Shown piece by piece: positions 46,897 through 58,436 of a stretch of DNA of 64,000 bases (position 1 is its first letter; every line of letters begins with the position of its first letter). The position numbers were made by a program, and so were the translations under genes. The stretch comes from Ceratotherium simum simum (lineage: Eukaryota; Chordata; Mammalia; Perissodactyla; Rhinocerotidae). The stretch covers positions 15,745,738 through 15,809,737 of the forward strand of contig NW_004454209.1 in NCBI RefSeq assembly GCF_000283155.1. The letters are read 5' to 3'. Below the pieces are notes generated by a model. That model saw only the letters and a list, made by a program, of their open reading frames with translations, was not told the origin of the DNA and did not search any database.

Positions 46897-49800
46897 GAAT
46901 GGAAAGTTAAAAGGCAATTAGAAGAAATAGCAAGAAAATGAAAGATGTGCAAAACAGATATAAAAGATCCAGTAGACAGAATATTAAAACAACGAATAAT
47001 GTTGTCCCCAAGAATAGAACATACATTGTGAGAGAAGAAAAATATTTAAAGATATAAAGAGATGTTTATAGCAAAAGAAGTAGCCTCAGATATATAGATT
47101 GAAGGGGCACACATAGCATGGCCTAGGAAAAGTTGACTTAGAACAACGAACACACAAATACATCCTAGTAAGGCTTCTGGATATTAAAAATAAAGAAAAA
47201 ATTATTTGAGTTTCTAATCAAAAAAATAATAAATCAGGTGAATCACAGAAAAGTTTACAGAAAGAGTGACTACTAGAACACAAAGAAGAAATACTTTCAA
47301 CAACCTAAAAAGAAGTATAAACTAAGAATTTTATATCTATCTAAATTTGTTCAAGAATAGAGAAAGATAATCCTCTAGAGGGAAATTTTGAGTCAACCAA
47401 GAATTAAATGGAGAAAATACAAAAGATGAGGGGAAAAAAGTACTGGAATTGTGCATGGAATTCATTTAACTTTCAAACCCAAACTTAAAAACTTGTAAAT
47501 GAGCGAGTATATTTATTCAGGATATAAATATTTTAAAAACCGACAATGTAGCAAACAAGCAATTAACAGAAAACAAAAGACAAATCTGTTTAAACACAGG
47601 AAAATATGCTCAGTCTCACTCATAGGAAAAGAAATGAAAAATTTGTAGGGAACCACAGAAAGACTCGAATAGCAAAGCAGTCTTGAGAAAGAAGAACGAA
47701 GCTGGAGGTATCACAGTTTCAGATTTCAAATTATATTAGAAAGCTATAGTAATTGAAACAGTATGCTACTGGCATAAAAACAGACACATAGACCAATTGA
47801 ACAGAATCAAGAGCCTAGAAATGAACCCATGCGTATAAGATCAACTAGTATTAGACAAGGGAGCCAAGAATACTCAATGGGGAAAGGATAATCTCTTCAA
47901 TAAATGGTGTTGGTGAAAACTGAATATTCACATGCAAAAGAATGAAATTACATCACTCACAAAAATTAGCTTGAAATGGGTTAAGAATTTAAATGTAAGA
48001 CCTGAAACCATTAAAACTTCTAGGAAAAAAAACATAGGAAAAAAGCTCTTTGACATTGGTCTTGGCAATGACTTTTTGGATATGACACCAAAAGCACAAG
48101 CAACAAAAGCAAAAACTAATAAGTGGAACTGTGTAAAACTACAGAGCTTCCTCATAGCAAAAGAAACTATCAACAAAGTGAAAAAGCAACCTATGGAATG
48201 GGAGAGAATATTTGCAAATCATGTATCTGATAATGTGTTAATATCTAAAATATGTAAAGAACTCATACAACTCAATAGCAAAACACAAACAATCTGATTA
48301 AAAAATGCACAGAGGAACTGAATAGACATTTTGCCAAAGAAGACAAACAAATGGCCAACAGGTTCTTGAAAAGGTGCTCAACATCACTAATCATCAGGAA
48401 AATGCAAATCGAAACCACAATGAGATATCACTTCACACCTGTTAGAATGGCTGTCATCAAAAAGACAAGAGATAACAAGTGTTAGTGAGGATGTGGAGAA
48501 AAGGGAACATTTGCGCACCGTTGGTGGGAATGTAAATTGGTGCAGCCACTATGAAAAGCAGTATGGAGGTTCCTCAAAAAGTTAAAAATAGAACTACCAT
48601 ATGATCCAGCAATTTCACTTCTGGGTATTTATCCAAAGAAAATGAAAACAGGATCTTTAAGAGATATCTGCACTCCCATGTTCATTGCAGCATTATTCAC
48701 AATAGCCAAGACATAGAAACAACCTAAGTGTCACTTGATGGATGAATGGATAAAGAAAACATGGTATTATATATACAATGGAATATTATTCAACTGTAAA
48801 AAAGAAGGAAATCTTACCATTTGTGACACTATGGATGAACTTTGAGGACATTATGTAAAATGAAATGTCAGACAGAGAAAGACAAATACTGTAGGATCTC
48901 ACTTATATATGGAATCTAAAATATGTTGAACTCATAGAAACAGAGAGTACATTGGTGGTTTCCAGGAGCTGGGGGCTGGGGGAAATGGGTAGATGTTGGT
49001 CAAGTGGTATAAACCTCCAGTAATAAGATGAATAAGTTCTGGGAATCTAATATACGGCATGGTGACTGTAGTTAATAATACTATATTGTACACTTGAAAG
49101 TTACTAAGATAGAACATCTTAAGTGTTCCCATCACACATACACACAAAAGGTAACTATGTGTGGTGATGGATATGTTAACTAACCTTATTGTGGTCATCA
49201 TTTAGCAATATATATGTATATCAAATAATCACATTGTATACCTTACGCAAAGTTACGGGTCAATTATATCTCAATACATCTGTAAAACAAAATAAATTTG
49301 TTAAAAATACAAAAAAAAGAGAAAAGAAATGAGAACTGAAACAGTGATATACCTTTTTTTACTTATCAGATTTTCAAAGATCAAAGAGTTTGATACTGCA
49401 CAATTGACAAGAATGTGGGGGAAATAGAAACTTTCATACACATTTTTTGGGAGTATAACTTACCCAGCCTCTGTGGAAAACAATTGTGCACGAGCTATCC
49501 ATAAATTGGGAAGTACATATAATCTTTGACCCAGCGATTCCATTGTTGGAAATTTATTCTACAAATGTACTCAATATTTTTAAACTACTTATGTACAAGA
49601 GTATTTATTTCAGTATTGTTGGTAATAGCAAAACACTGGAAATGACCTAAATGCCCATTTTTATTGGACTAACTAAACTAGTATTGAAACATATACAATG
49701 AAATACTATGCAGCCATTAAACATAATGAGGCAGCTCTGTATGTAAGGATATGAAGCCACCTCCAAGAATATTGTTAAGTGAGGTATAGAACAGGTCAAG

Positions 49801-49960
49801 AAGTGCAAGGCAATGATGCATTAAAAGCTAAAAGAGAAAAATAAAAAGACAGAGAGCGTATCAAACATAGGATAAACATCTCCATGAAAAAGAAACTCAG
49901 TAGAATGAGAGAATCTGAAGACATGGGCCCGCTGGGCTCTAAGATTGGAAATGCATTTCA
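46897..49960 (+). mobile_element. Old LINE-1, split by a younger L1
   Basis: Left part 46897-47637 and right part 49333-49960. 'ctcagtctcactcataggaa' before the break and 'cttatcagattttcaaagat' after it are adjoining text in L1 ORF2/3' regions. The right part continues with 'gacccagcgattccattgtt' and 'tactatgcagccattaaaca'. Strongly diverged, frames broken. The left part may include ORF1-like sequence. Confidence 0.75.
47638..49320 (+). mobile_element. Younger LINE-1, 5'-truncated, nested in L1
   Basis: A 1.68-kb 3' end of L1 (L1MA-like) running to a poly(A)-like tail at 49311-49320. It has the 12-bp target-site duplication 'gaaaagaaatga' at 47626-47637 and 49321-49332. Typical text: 'gcagccactatgaaaagcag', 'atgatccagcaatttcactt', 'gaatggataaagaaaacatg' and 'tactgtaggatctcacttat'. 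A 121-codon frame at 47932-48297 is the C-terminal part of L1 ORF2p (starting in the 'NEITSLTKISLKWVKNLNVR' region). It lies past the reverse-transcriptase domain, so no enzyme is encoded. Confidence 0.94.
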
Positions 49961-49964
49961 GGAG

Positions 49965-50095
49965 ACGTCATAGTTTAGCAGCTGAGAATGTAGGCTTTGG
50001 TGTAACATTGCCTGGGGTCAAATTTTAGTGTTTCTGCCTGTTAGCCACATGACCTGGAGCAAATCTCATAACTTCTTTATACATTGAATTAAAGA
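49965..50095 (+). mobile_element. MIR SINE fragment
   Basis: 'catagtttagcagctgagaa', 'tgcctggggtcaaattttag', 'gttagccacatgacctggag' and 'caaatctcataacttcttta' give the MIR 5' two-thirds. It lies between two L1 segments. Confidence 0.78.
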
Positions 50096-51000
50096 TATGG
50101 TAAAAGACATACAAATACTAAGCAAAAGAAAGCTGCTGTGTTAATATTAATCAGACAAAATAGAATTTAAAGCAAAAAGCATTAACAAGAATGAAGATAT
50201 ATATCGCATGATAATACAAGTAATGACACATGAAAAACGTATATTGTGAATTTCTGTATACTTAACAACATAACTTCAAATTATATTCAATGGACAAAAA
50301 GCAAAAGTGGTATGGAAGCTTTAAATAGAGAAATTTGTATAGCTCCATACCCCCCAAAATAGAAATATACATTCCTTTCAAGTACATATGAAATATCTAC
50401 TTTTAAAAAAATTGACCATGTGCTAGGCCATCAAGGATATCTCAATAAATTACAAGAAATTAATATTATATAGTCCACATTTTCTGACCACAATGCAATT
50501 AAATAAGAAATAAACATTAAAAAGTAGTTTTAAAGAACCCATATATGTTTAGATTTTAAAATATATTTCATGTGTTAGGAAAATATTTAAATATAAATAA
50601 CAATGAATGCAGTACTATATATAACACTTGAGGGATATAGCAAAATGGATACATGGTTGCAAAAGTAGAGCCTTTAACGAGTTTAAAATAAAGAAAGATT
50701 TAAAACAAACCAGTTAAGAGTTCAACTCAGGAAGCTAGAAAATAATAAGAAAGAAAACAAAAACAAAGTATGTTTAATTTAAGGACATAATAAAGATAAG
50801 AGCACAAGTTAATAAAAAGAAAATAAAGAAATTATGAGGATCAGTAGGCCTACAAGCTAGAACATTGATAAAAAAACTTTTCTAAATAAAGAGCACATAT
50901 AATTAGTAATGAAAAGGAAACATAAATATAGACACAGCACAGATATTAAAAGTAGGAAAAAGTAGTGATAGCAGGAAAAAGTAATAATATTGACACATTT

Positions 51001-51761
51001 ATTTATTTATTTATTCAACAAATACTGATTTAGCACCTACTATGTGTTAGGCATTGCCCCAGGCAATGGGAATATAACAGATAAATACACAAAAAAATTC
51101 TCTCTCTCATAGATTTTATATTCAAGTGGATGAATCAGATAATTAAGCAGATAGCTAAACTGTGTGATGTCATGATGTAATAATTGCTACAAAGAAAAAC
51201 AAAGCAGGATAATGAGATAGAATGTGATGAAGAGTGCTATTCTGAGCGAAGTGAGACAAAATTTTTAGTGAGAAAGCACATCAGGCAGAGAGAACTGTGA
51301 GTGCAAAGGCTCCAAGGTAGGAGTCTGCTTGGATCAAGGATCAAGAGGAACATTTAGGAGCTTGCTTGGCAGGCGTAAGGAGCCATAAGGTGGATGAAGC
51401 GACTGAGCAAAAGATAGGAGATGAGATTGGAGAGATTACTAGAACCCAGACCATGTATGGTTTTGTATGTCAAAATAAGGACTTTAGATTTTATTCTAAA
51501 GGTGATGGAGAAACTTTGGAGGGTGTTTGGAAGTGGAGTGACAAGATCTGATTTGTGTTTTAAATAACCTCTCTGGCTACTGTATACTTGCCTACTTACT
51601 ATACTAGGGTAAGTATAATTGATATCAAAACCAGTCAAAAGAGAAAGACCATTTAAGAGGCAGTGGTAGTGTCCCCGATGAAATGACTTGGGGGCTTGTA
51701 CTAGGGAGTTGCAGTGGTGAGAGTGATTAAATTGATTCATGGATAAAATCTGGTAGCAAAT
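51001..51761 (-). mobile_element. LINE-2 relic, antisense
   Basis: On the given strand the reversed L2 3' end 'attcaacaaatactgattta' leads into reversed ORF2 text: 'gagtgcaaaggctccaaggt', 'agatgagattggagagatta' and 'aaaataaggactttagattt'. On the minus strand the frame that ends near 51354 includes LTYKTIHGLGSSNLSNLISY, which fits the conserved C-terminus of L2/CR1-type ORF2. That frame begins in the adjacent MLT2 LTR, so the 161-codon length is accidental. Confidence 0.88.
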
Positions 51762-52291
51762 GTGTTGGTGACGGTTTTCCAGAGAAACAGAATCAATAAA
51801 ATATGCGTGTGTTTTATTATAAGGAATTGGCTTGCACAATTATGGAGGCCAAGTTCCAAGATCTACAGTCAGCACACTAGAGACCCAGGATAGCTACTGG
51901 TGTAGTTCTAGTCTAAGTCCAAAGGCCTGAGACACAAGAGAGCCTGTAGTTCCAGCCCAAAGGCTGGTAGGCTTGAGACCCAGAAAGAACCAATGTTTCA
52001 GTTTGAGCCTGAAGGCAGGAAAAAAACCTGATGTCCCATCTTGAAGACAATCAAGCAGGAACTGTTCCCTTTTACTCACTGGGGGGTTAGCCTTTTGTTC
52101 TATTCAGGCCTTCAACTGATTGGATGTTCCACCCACATTAGGGAGTGCAATCTGCTTTACTCACTCTACTGATTCAAATGTTATTCTCATCCAGAAGCAC
52201 TATCACAGACATACCCAGAATAATGTTTGACCAAAACATCTGGGCACCCCATGACCCAGTCAAGTTGACACATAAAATTAACCATCACAGG
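51762..52291 (-). mobile_element. MLT2-type ERVL LTR
   Basis: Reversed LTR: 'ttccagagaaacagaatcaa' at its 3' end, then 'taaggaattggcttgcacaa', 'ttctattcaggccttcaact', 'aatctgctttactcactcta', and the 5' end 'cacataaaattaaccatcac'. These are well-known MLT2 landmarks. It lies at the junction of the antisense L2 and the right half of the L1. A solo LTR, no internal sequence attached. Confidence 0.92.
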
Positions 52292-54745
52292 AAACTAGGA
52301 ATAGTTCCTAGTAAAGACTATCTATGAAAAACCTATAGATCTCACTCTTAAAGTTAAAATTTTAAAAGTGTTCCCAGCAGCAAGACAAGGATATCACTGT
52401 AACCACTTGTAGTCAACAGTGTGTTAAAGTTCTCATCCAATGCAATACAAAAAGAAAAGGACTAAGTGGTATAAACTTTGAAAAAGGAACAATAAAACTG
52501 TTGTTATTTGTAAACAATGTGATTTTAAACAAAGAAAATCCAAGAGCTTTTTAAGCTACTAGAACTAATAAGAAAGTTCCGTAAGTTTACTGGACTCAAG
52601 TCAGCATACCAAAATCATTGTTATTTCAACAAAACAATAATAACCAGCTAGAAATTTAAATAGAAAGAAAAGTATATAAAATACCTAGTAATAAACCTAG
52701 TACATGATGGTTAAGACCTCTAACAGGAAAATAAAATATATTCGAAGTGCAAAAAATTTGAATACAGACATACACTACTACATTCAAGAATTGTAAAGAT
52801 GTCGATTTCCCTCCAAAATACTCTATAAACTTAATAAAATTCTAACCAAAATCCAAAAGAGACTTTATGGAACTTGACAAGTGAATCTTAAAATTAATAT
52901 GGAAGCACATGGAATCAAGAATAGCCAAGATAAATTTAAGAAGAAGAAGTTGGGGGGAGGGAGAAATTTGCCTGACCAAATATATCAAGAATTTATAGAG
53001 CTATAGAAAATGCAACAGTGTGGTATTGGCATAAGAAGAGTCAAATAAACCAAAGAAACATAATAGAGAGCCTAGAAACAGATACTTGCATATGTGGAAA
53101 CTTGAAATATGACCAAGGTGGCACTGCAAATCAATGAGGAAAGGCAGGACTACTCAGTAAATGGTGCTGGGACAATTGGTTAACCATATGGACAAAATAA
53201 AGTCACATTGGATCCCATTCTCACACCATACACAAAAATAAATTCCAGATGGATTAAAGATCTAAATGTTAAAAGCAGGTTTGGGTGGAAAGTATGGAAT
53301 ATCTTAACATTTAGATGTGGGAAATTTCTTAGACAAGACATAAAAAGTAGAGCAAAAGATCAGTAAATCTGATGACACCAAGATAAATTGAAAAAACCTC
53401 TTATGTTCAACAAAGATATAAAAACGAAGTGAAAAAATTAACCACAGCCTGTGAAACGATATTTATAGCTCATATAAATGACAAAGGACATTGTTTATGT
53501 TTTCTAAGTAACTGAATAGAAGAATGAACAAAGCCCATTAATAGGCAATTCAAAGAAAGAAAAAGTAACCTAAGTGAATAATAAACACATGAAAAGATGC
53601 TCAACCTACTACTAATTAGAGAAAAAAATAACTATGAGATATCATCTCAGATGGGCAAAATTTAAATTCTGACAGTACCAAGAGTTGTCATGGTTGCAGA
53701 GTAACAGTAACTCTCATATACTGCAAGTAAGCATGGAACCGGTACCACGCCTTTGGAGAGCAATTTTGAAATATTTGGTAAAGTTGATGTACATACTAAC
53801 ACTCTCCAACTTAGCAATTCCACTGATAGGTATATAACTTTGAGAAAATTTCACATGTGTAGAAGGAGATGGGTGCAAAAATATTTATTGCAGCACAGTT
53901 CCTAATGAAAAAAATTTAAAAACAGAAATGTCATTCAATAGGAGAGTAGATTAATACATTGCGATATAGTCATATAGCAGAACGCTATATAGCATTTTAA
54001 AAGAATGCCCTAGAGATTCATGTGTTAAGATGAACTGTCAAAAGCATAGATTGATTCAAAAAAAAAGCATGTTGCAGAATGATATGTACAGTAGTATACC
54101 ATTTAAATAAATTTTAAAAACCAGTAAACATTACCACAGTATGTAGTATCATCTACATTGATGAATATATAAATACTGAGTATATAAATTATGCATGGGA
54201 CTTATAAAATGCTAAATCTGTGACTATGGTGGGAGCACAAAATAATAATGAGATCAAGACGGGAACTCAAATGACCTCAATTGTATCTGTTAAGTTTCAA
54301 AAAGTTGGAGCAAATATTGGCATTTTGTTATGCTTTCATAAAGCTGTGTGATGAGTGGGATACAAGGATATTCATCTTCTGTTATTCTCCGTAGAGGGCT
54401 ACCTTACTCCAGAGAGAACCAATCACATTATAATCAATGTGAAGAGTATCCACGGAGCTGTGACGCCTGCAGCCTGGGTAGTAATATGAAGCAATATGTT
54501 GTCTATATGAATATTTCAAAATATTTTTAAACATTTAATGAGGTAAAAAAGCAAAGTGCCTAATAGAGTGTACAGTATCCTATTACTTGTTTTATATGCT
54601 AACAGGCATAACATATCTCTAGAAGAATAACAAGAAGCTGCCAACAGTTGTGTTGACTGTATTTGGAGGACAAGGAAATGAGCAAGACGTATTTACTGTA
54701 TATTTTTTTGTGCCCATTGACTATAATATTTATTTAAAAATTAAG

Positions 54746-55129
54746 TATTAAAACCATTTTTACTATGTACTTTCGTTTTGTACTCTTCCAGAAATCTTCA
54801 CTTGGAAGTCACCCCTCCTCAGAAGTCACCTCTGCTTCTTTTTCCTCCAGAATCTATGTTGCCAATTTAATAAGTGGAGGGAGTGTTTGAGTTGTATGTT
54901 AGTCAGTATTTGCACAGTTACACAATGTGGCATTACTGTAACTTGAAATCAGACTCCAAAGCTAGAGTTCTGTAATGTATATACATATTTACATGTATAC
55001 ATACACATACACACACACACGCCATACTATCCTGAGATCGTTTCAAGAAATTAAGAACTGATTTGGGTGTTTTTTCAAGTATACAAGACAATACCCACTT
55101 CTCAATGCAAATACCACAATCCCTGTCTT
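54746..55129. other. No gene; TACA/CA microsatellite inside
   Basis: 54966-55021 is 'tacatacacatacacacaca' type simple repeat. The minus-strand 114-codon frame starting at 55277 runs through it (a run of Cys-Val pairs) and is not a gene. Confidence 0.55.
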
Positions 55130-55226
55130 CTAGCCCCTCACCCCGGTAGCATTTTGAAGGCCAGAACCATTTCATATTTGTCTTTTTATCCTCAGCATCT
55201 GAATAAATGTTTGATGAATAAATGAA
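55130..55226 (+). mobile_element. LINE-2 3' end fragment
   Basis: 'ttgaaggccagaaccatttc', then 'catctgaataaatgtttgat' and 'gaataaatgaataca' resemble the L2 3' terminus. Confidence 0.6.
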
Positions 55227-56417
55227 TACAGTAACACTTCTCAAAGTATTCTTTATATGTAGAATACAATTGTCCACAGTCCACTGTATGTACCTAGGAT
55301 GAATGTAAGAGTACTTCTGAGAAACGTGAACTATCTTTATGGAAGATGATTTCTTAGAGAATTGGATACTACAGTTTTCAAATTAAATGCATTTCAATTA
55401 AAATGATTTAAACTGGATATACCCAAGTCGTATAACAATGTCCTATAAGGGCTATTTCCCTCTCAGTTGGGAATAAATTTGGAAGGTGAGGATTGTACTT
55501 AAATGAAGGACTGTGGAGAAATTTCAGACTCTGAAAAACAATGAGCTGAACAGATTTCTCCTTCCCTCAACTTTCAAAGACAAGCTACAGCTTTCAGAAA
55601 GTACAAACTCAATACTGGAATTCACTGACTTGGTTCTTTTTGCCCCTGTTTACTGCATGGCATCAACTACAGAAGCTTTATTAAAATAGTCGTGTCAGAG
55701 GCCTTGATAAGTTAATGCCCAGCTGGGGTTTAAAGTCTTAATTCTTCATTCAAATAGTAATTAAACTCCAGAGCTTAGCTCAGTTAAGACTCTTTTTTCT
55801 TCCATTGAACGGGTAGCATGCTTGTCATGGCAGGGGTTCCTAAACTCTCTAAGCCCTGATTAAAATATTTTTTACAAACACAATACACAATCACCTGATA
55901 TTATGGAGTTGCTTTCTTTTTTATCTCATGGTAAAAAGGTAAGCTGATAACAGCAAAATTTTTTTTTCTTTTCCACTAATTTAACGCTACCAATTAACTT
56001 TACTGAAGATTTATTTAATTAAGAAGTAATCCATACTTACTATAGAAAATTTGGAAAATACAGAAAAGTAGAAAGTGAAAAACAAATAAAAGATCCATAG
56101 TCCCTCCCTTAAAGATAATTTTTATTTAAAAGCTGATGCGTGTCCTTTGTTACCATTTAGTCTTTTCTGCATGCAGTTTCTTGGTTTGGGTTTTATATCA
56201 TTATAACATACACCACAAGTAGCACCAGTTTTTGTTTTTTGTTTTGTTTTTAAGAAAGTGATACAAGCTAAAAAAAACTTTCAGGCCAGTAGGGCCGACC
56301 TAATTTTTTTTTAAGCAGGATCCAAAAAGTCAAACTTCAGTTGCATTTTCTTTCACATGATTCTTAATTAGTTTCTTTAGTTCATTCTGATGTAGAACTT
56401 AAAAGCTGTATGTCGTA
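55227..56417. other. No gene seen
   Basis: Unassigned. 56030-56180 ('actatagaaaatttggaaaa', 'cagaaaagtagaaagtgaaa') resembles a common old LINE 3' UTR segment, but I cannot name it firmly. Confidence 0.4.
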
Positions 56418-56705
56418 GCAGAAAACACAGGGACTTTGGAATCTCACCAATCTAGATTTGAATTCATATTAACTGTATGTCTTAGGTATGTTCAGTCTAA
56501 CAAAAATGTACGTGGTCTATTTTTTTGTATGATGGACACTATTATTCAATCTAAAGCAATGTATTTAATCTCTGGGAACCCTCGTTCCTTCCTTTGTGAA
56601 TTGAAAATAATGCAGCTCCCTGCAGGGCTAATGAGAGGACTAGAGGAAACGCATGAAAAGTGTGCACTACCAAGTACAAAGTCACTAAATGGTGACTATT
56701 TTAGT
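56418..56705 (+). mobile_element. MIR SINE relic
   Basis: 'agcagaaaacacagggactt', 'ctagatttgaattcatatta', 'taatctctgggaaccctcgt' and 'gggctaatgagaggactaga' follow MIR order with an insertion in the middle. The 96-codon frame 56436-56726 is translated MIR. Confidence 0.6.
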
Positions 56706-56929
56706 CACTTAGAAAAATCTTCATAGAAGAAAAATCTTCATAGATTTTAAACACACTAGCTTCAAAAACTACACAAACGAGCACCATTAATGACAGAAAT
56801 GTAAACTCCAAAGGAGTTAATTCGCTCTGAAGAAAGTATTTTAAGTAAATTAATGAAAGGGCTTCTAAAAGATTTCACGCTAGCTGCTCTTTACTCAGAA
56901 GATCTGTAGAAGGCCAGAAAGTTGAGATA

Positions 56930-57079
56930 AAAGAAGGGGAAAGAGGAGGAGGAGGAGGAAGAGGGAGGGAGAGAGGGAAGGAGGAGGTGGGGAGAGACAG
57001 AGAGAGAGAAAAGGAGGAGGAAGAGAAGAAGGAAGGAAGGAAGGGAGGGAGGGAGGGATGGAGGGAGGGAGGAAGAATG
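56930..57079 (+). repeat. Polypurine (GGA/GAAG) tract
   Basis: About 150 bp that are almost pure A/G on the plus strand: GGAGGA, GAGAGA, GGAAGGAA and GGGAGGGA units, with very few pyrimidine interruptions. Such mirror-rich purine tracts can form triplex (H-DNA) and often vary in length. Confidence 0.9.
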
Positions 57080-57756
57080 GATTTGACTCTGACAGGAAGA
57101 CTGCAGAAGTATATACAGTATGAATTGATTAGAAGAAATGCAATTGTCTATAAATAGCTGAAGGATTTAAATCCTAAGAAAAGAGGAATTCTGCTATGAA
57201 TATCAAACAAGAAGGAAATATTAGACTGTAGTTGCATGGCTGGTGGCAGGAAAGGGTGAAGTGGTTCCACAGCTGGGTGGGGTGGCCACTGTGATTGTAT
57301 TCCAATATACAGACCTTTTAGGAACAAAAGCAGACCACTAATTGCCTCTCCTGACTTGAAAATCTGGAAAAAGTTTCTGTTACCTCAAGTCCATTGGGTT
57401 AATTACCTTCTGGGAATAGTCTGACCCTAGTGACAGTGTATCATACAAAAAAGTCCTAGCGCTGGCCAAACTGTCACACCACCACTACTATCCTCCAACC
57501 ATTTTTTCCTCCAGAGCACCTCTGAAAGGAAAAGGAGCTAAGAGCAGGTGAGAAAGGGAAGCGGTGATATGCCTTCTTCCCACGGAGGTAACTACTGATT
57601 GTAAGAAAATAAATAACCTCATTGTTGGGTTTGTCTTTCTGATCTTTTAAATAAACACCAACAGAAAATGAACACACGTTTTATAACAAAACATATTTAT
57701 TCAGCAATGATAGCTTTGTGTATTGCCTACCAAATGAAAGCATGGGCATTTTTTGT
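57080..57756. other. No gene seen
   Basis: Unassigned DNA with a 67-codon minus-strand frame (57474-57677) lacking any domain. Confidence 0.4.
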
Positions 57757-57960
57757 TAAATAATTTTATTTATTTATTTTTCCCCCTAAGCCCCAGTAGA
57801 TAGTTGTATGTCATAGTTGCACATCCTTCTAGTTGCTGTATGTGGGACGCGGCCTCAGCATGGCCAGAGAAGCGGTGCGTGGGTGCGCGCCCGGGATCCG
57901 AACCCGGTCCACCAGCAGCGGAGTGCGCGCACTTAACCGCTAAGCCACGGGGCCGGCCCC
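57757..57960 (-). mobile_element. ERE SINE, short-tail type (ERE3-like), CpG-rich
   Basis: Same architecture as the copy at 22804 but antisense: reversed tail 'atttttccccctaagcccca', body 'gttgcacatccttctagttg', head ending 'ggggccggcccc'. The reversed B box 'ggatccgaacc' (57894-57904) and A box 'ccgctaagcca' (57937-57947) are perfect. Many CpGs are intact, so the copy is likely young. No clear target duplication could be found. Confidence 0.92.
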
Positions 57961-57970
57961 AGCTTGTCCA

Positions 57971-58436
57971 TTTTGATGGCACATTTGAATATGTTTTATA
58001 TTCCCTTAAGTTGCATTAATTTGGAATTTTATTTTCTTTGTTGTTTTTAAAAGAGAGCATTTTAAAATGCAAGTGTTAAAATGCACATAGTGTGTAAATG
58101 CTGGTGAAGAGATGAAACTAGGAACTTGGGCTTGGAGGCAGACAGAAGGCTGCCGCGATAGAGCCATGTGAATCCGTGACGAGCCGGCCAGCGACACATC
58201 AGCAGCTCCTGCTCTTCCTCACTAGAACAATGCTGCTTTTACGTAAGGAAGTGGAAATTCTTTTGATAAGCTTTTCAATGCAATTATCGAAACCCGGATG
58301 TGGTACTCCTTGCCTGATTCTCTGGTTTATAAGTTTTGGTTTTATCTTTTTAAGAGGATGGCTTGCTGAGGGTATAGCTTGCTAAATCAAAAGTATGGGC
58401 CTTTGGATGGCGCATTTAAATATTTCATATTCCCTT
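57971..58436 (+). repeat. Dispersed short direct repeat flanking a CpG-bearing segment
   Basis: 57971-58007 and 58402-58436 are similar: both have 'gatggc', 'catttgaatat' or 'catttaaatat', and 'catattccctt' or 'tatattccctt', about 30 of 37 positions alike. Between them, 58151-58195 has six CpGs in 45 bp outside any SINE. The 69-codon frame at 58176-58385 lies here but has no recognised domain. Confidence 0.55.

Larger units (their letters stand above)
50096..54745 (+). mobile_element. Old LINE-1 with L2 and MLT2 between its halves
   Basis: Left half 50096-50985 has ORF2 text such as 'accatgtgctaggccatcaa' and 'ttttctgaccacaatgcaat'. Right half 52296-54745 continues ORF2 ('gcaagacaaggatatcactg', 'tcaagaatagccaagataaa') and the 3' UTR ('gcaatatgttgtctatatga', 'acatatctctagaagaataa'). 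About 3.4 kb of L1 in all, frames heavily broken. A short block within the 3' UTR (about 54393-54490) does not look like L1. Confidence 0.82.

Noticed and set aside
51354..51839. 161-codon minus-strand frame
   Set aside because: It is made from an MLT2 LTR joined to an antisense L2; only its C-terminal part is old L2 ORF2, so it is not a host gene.
54933..55277. 114-codon minus-strand frame with repeated Cys-Val
   Set aside because: The Cys-Val run is the translation of a CA microsatellite.
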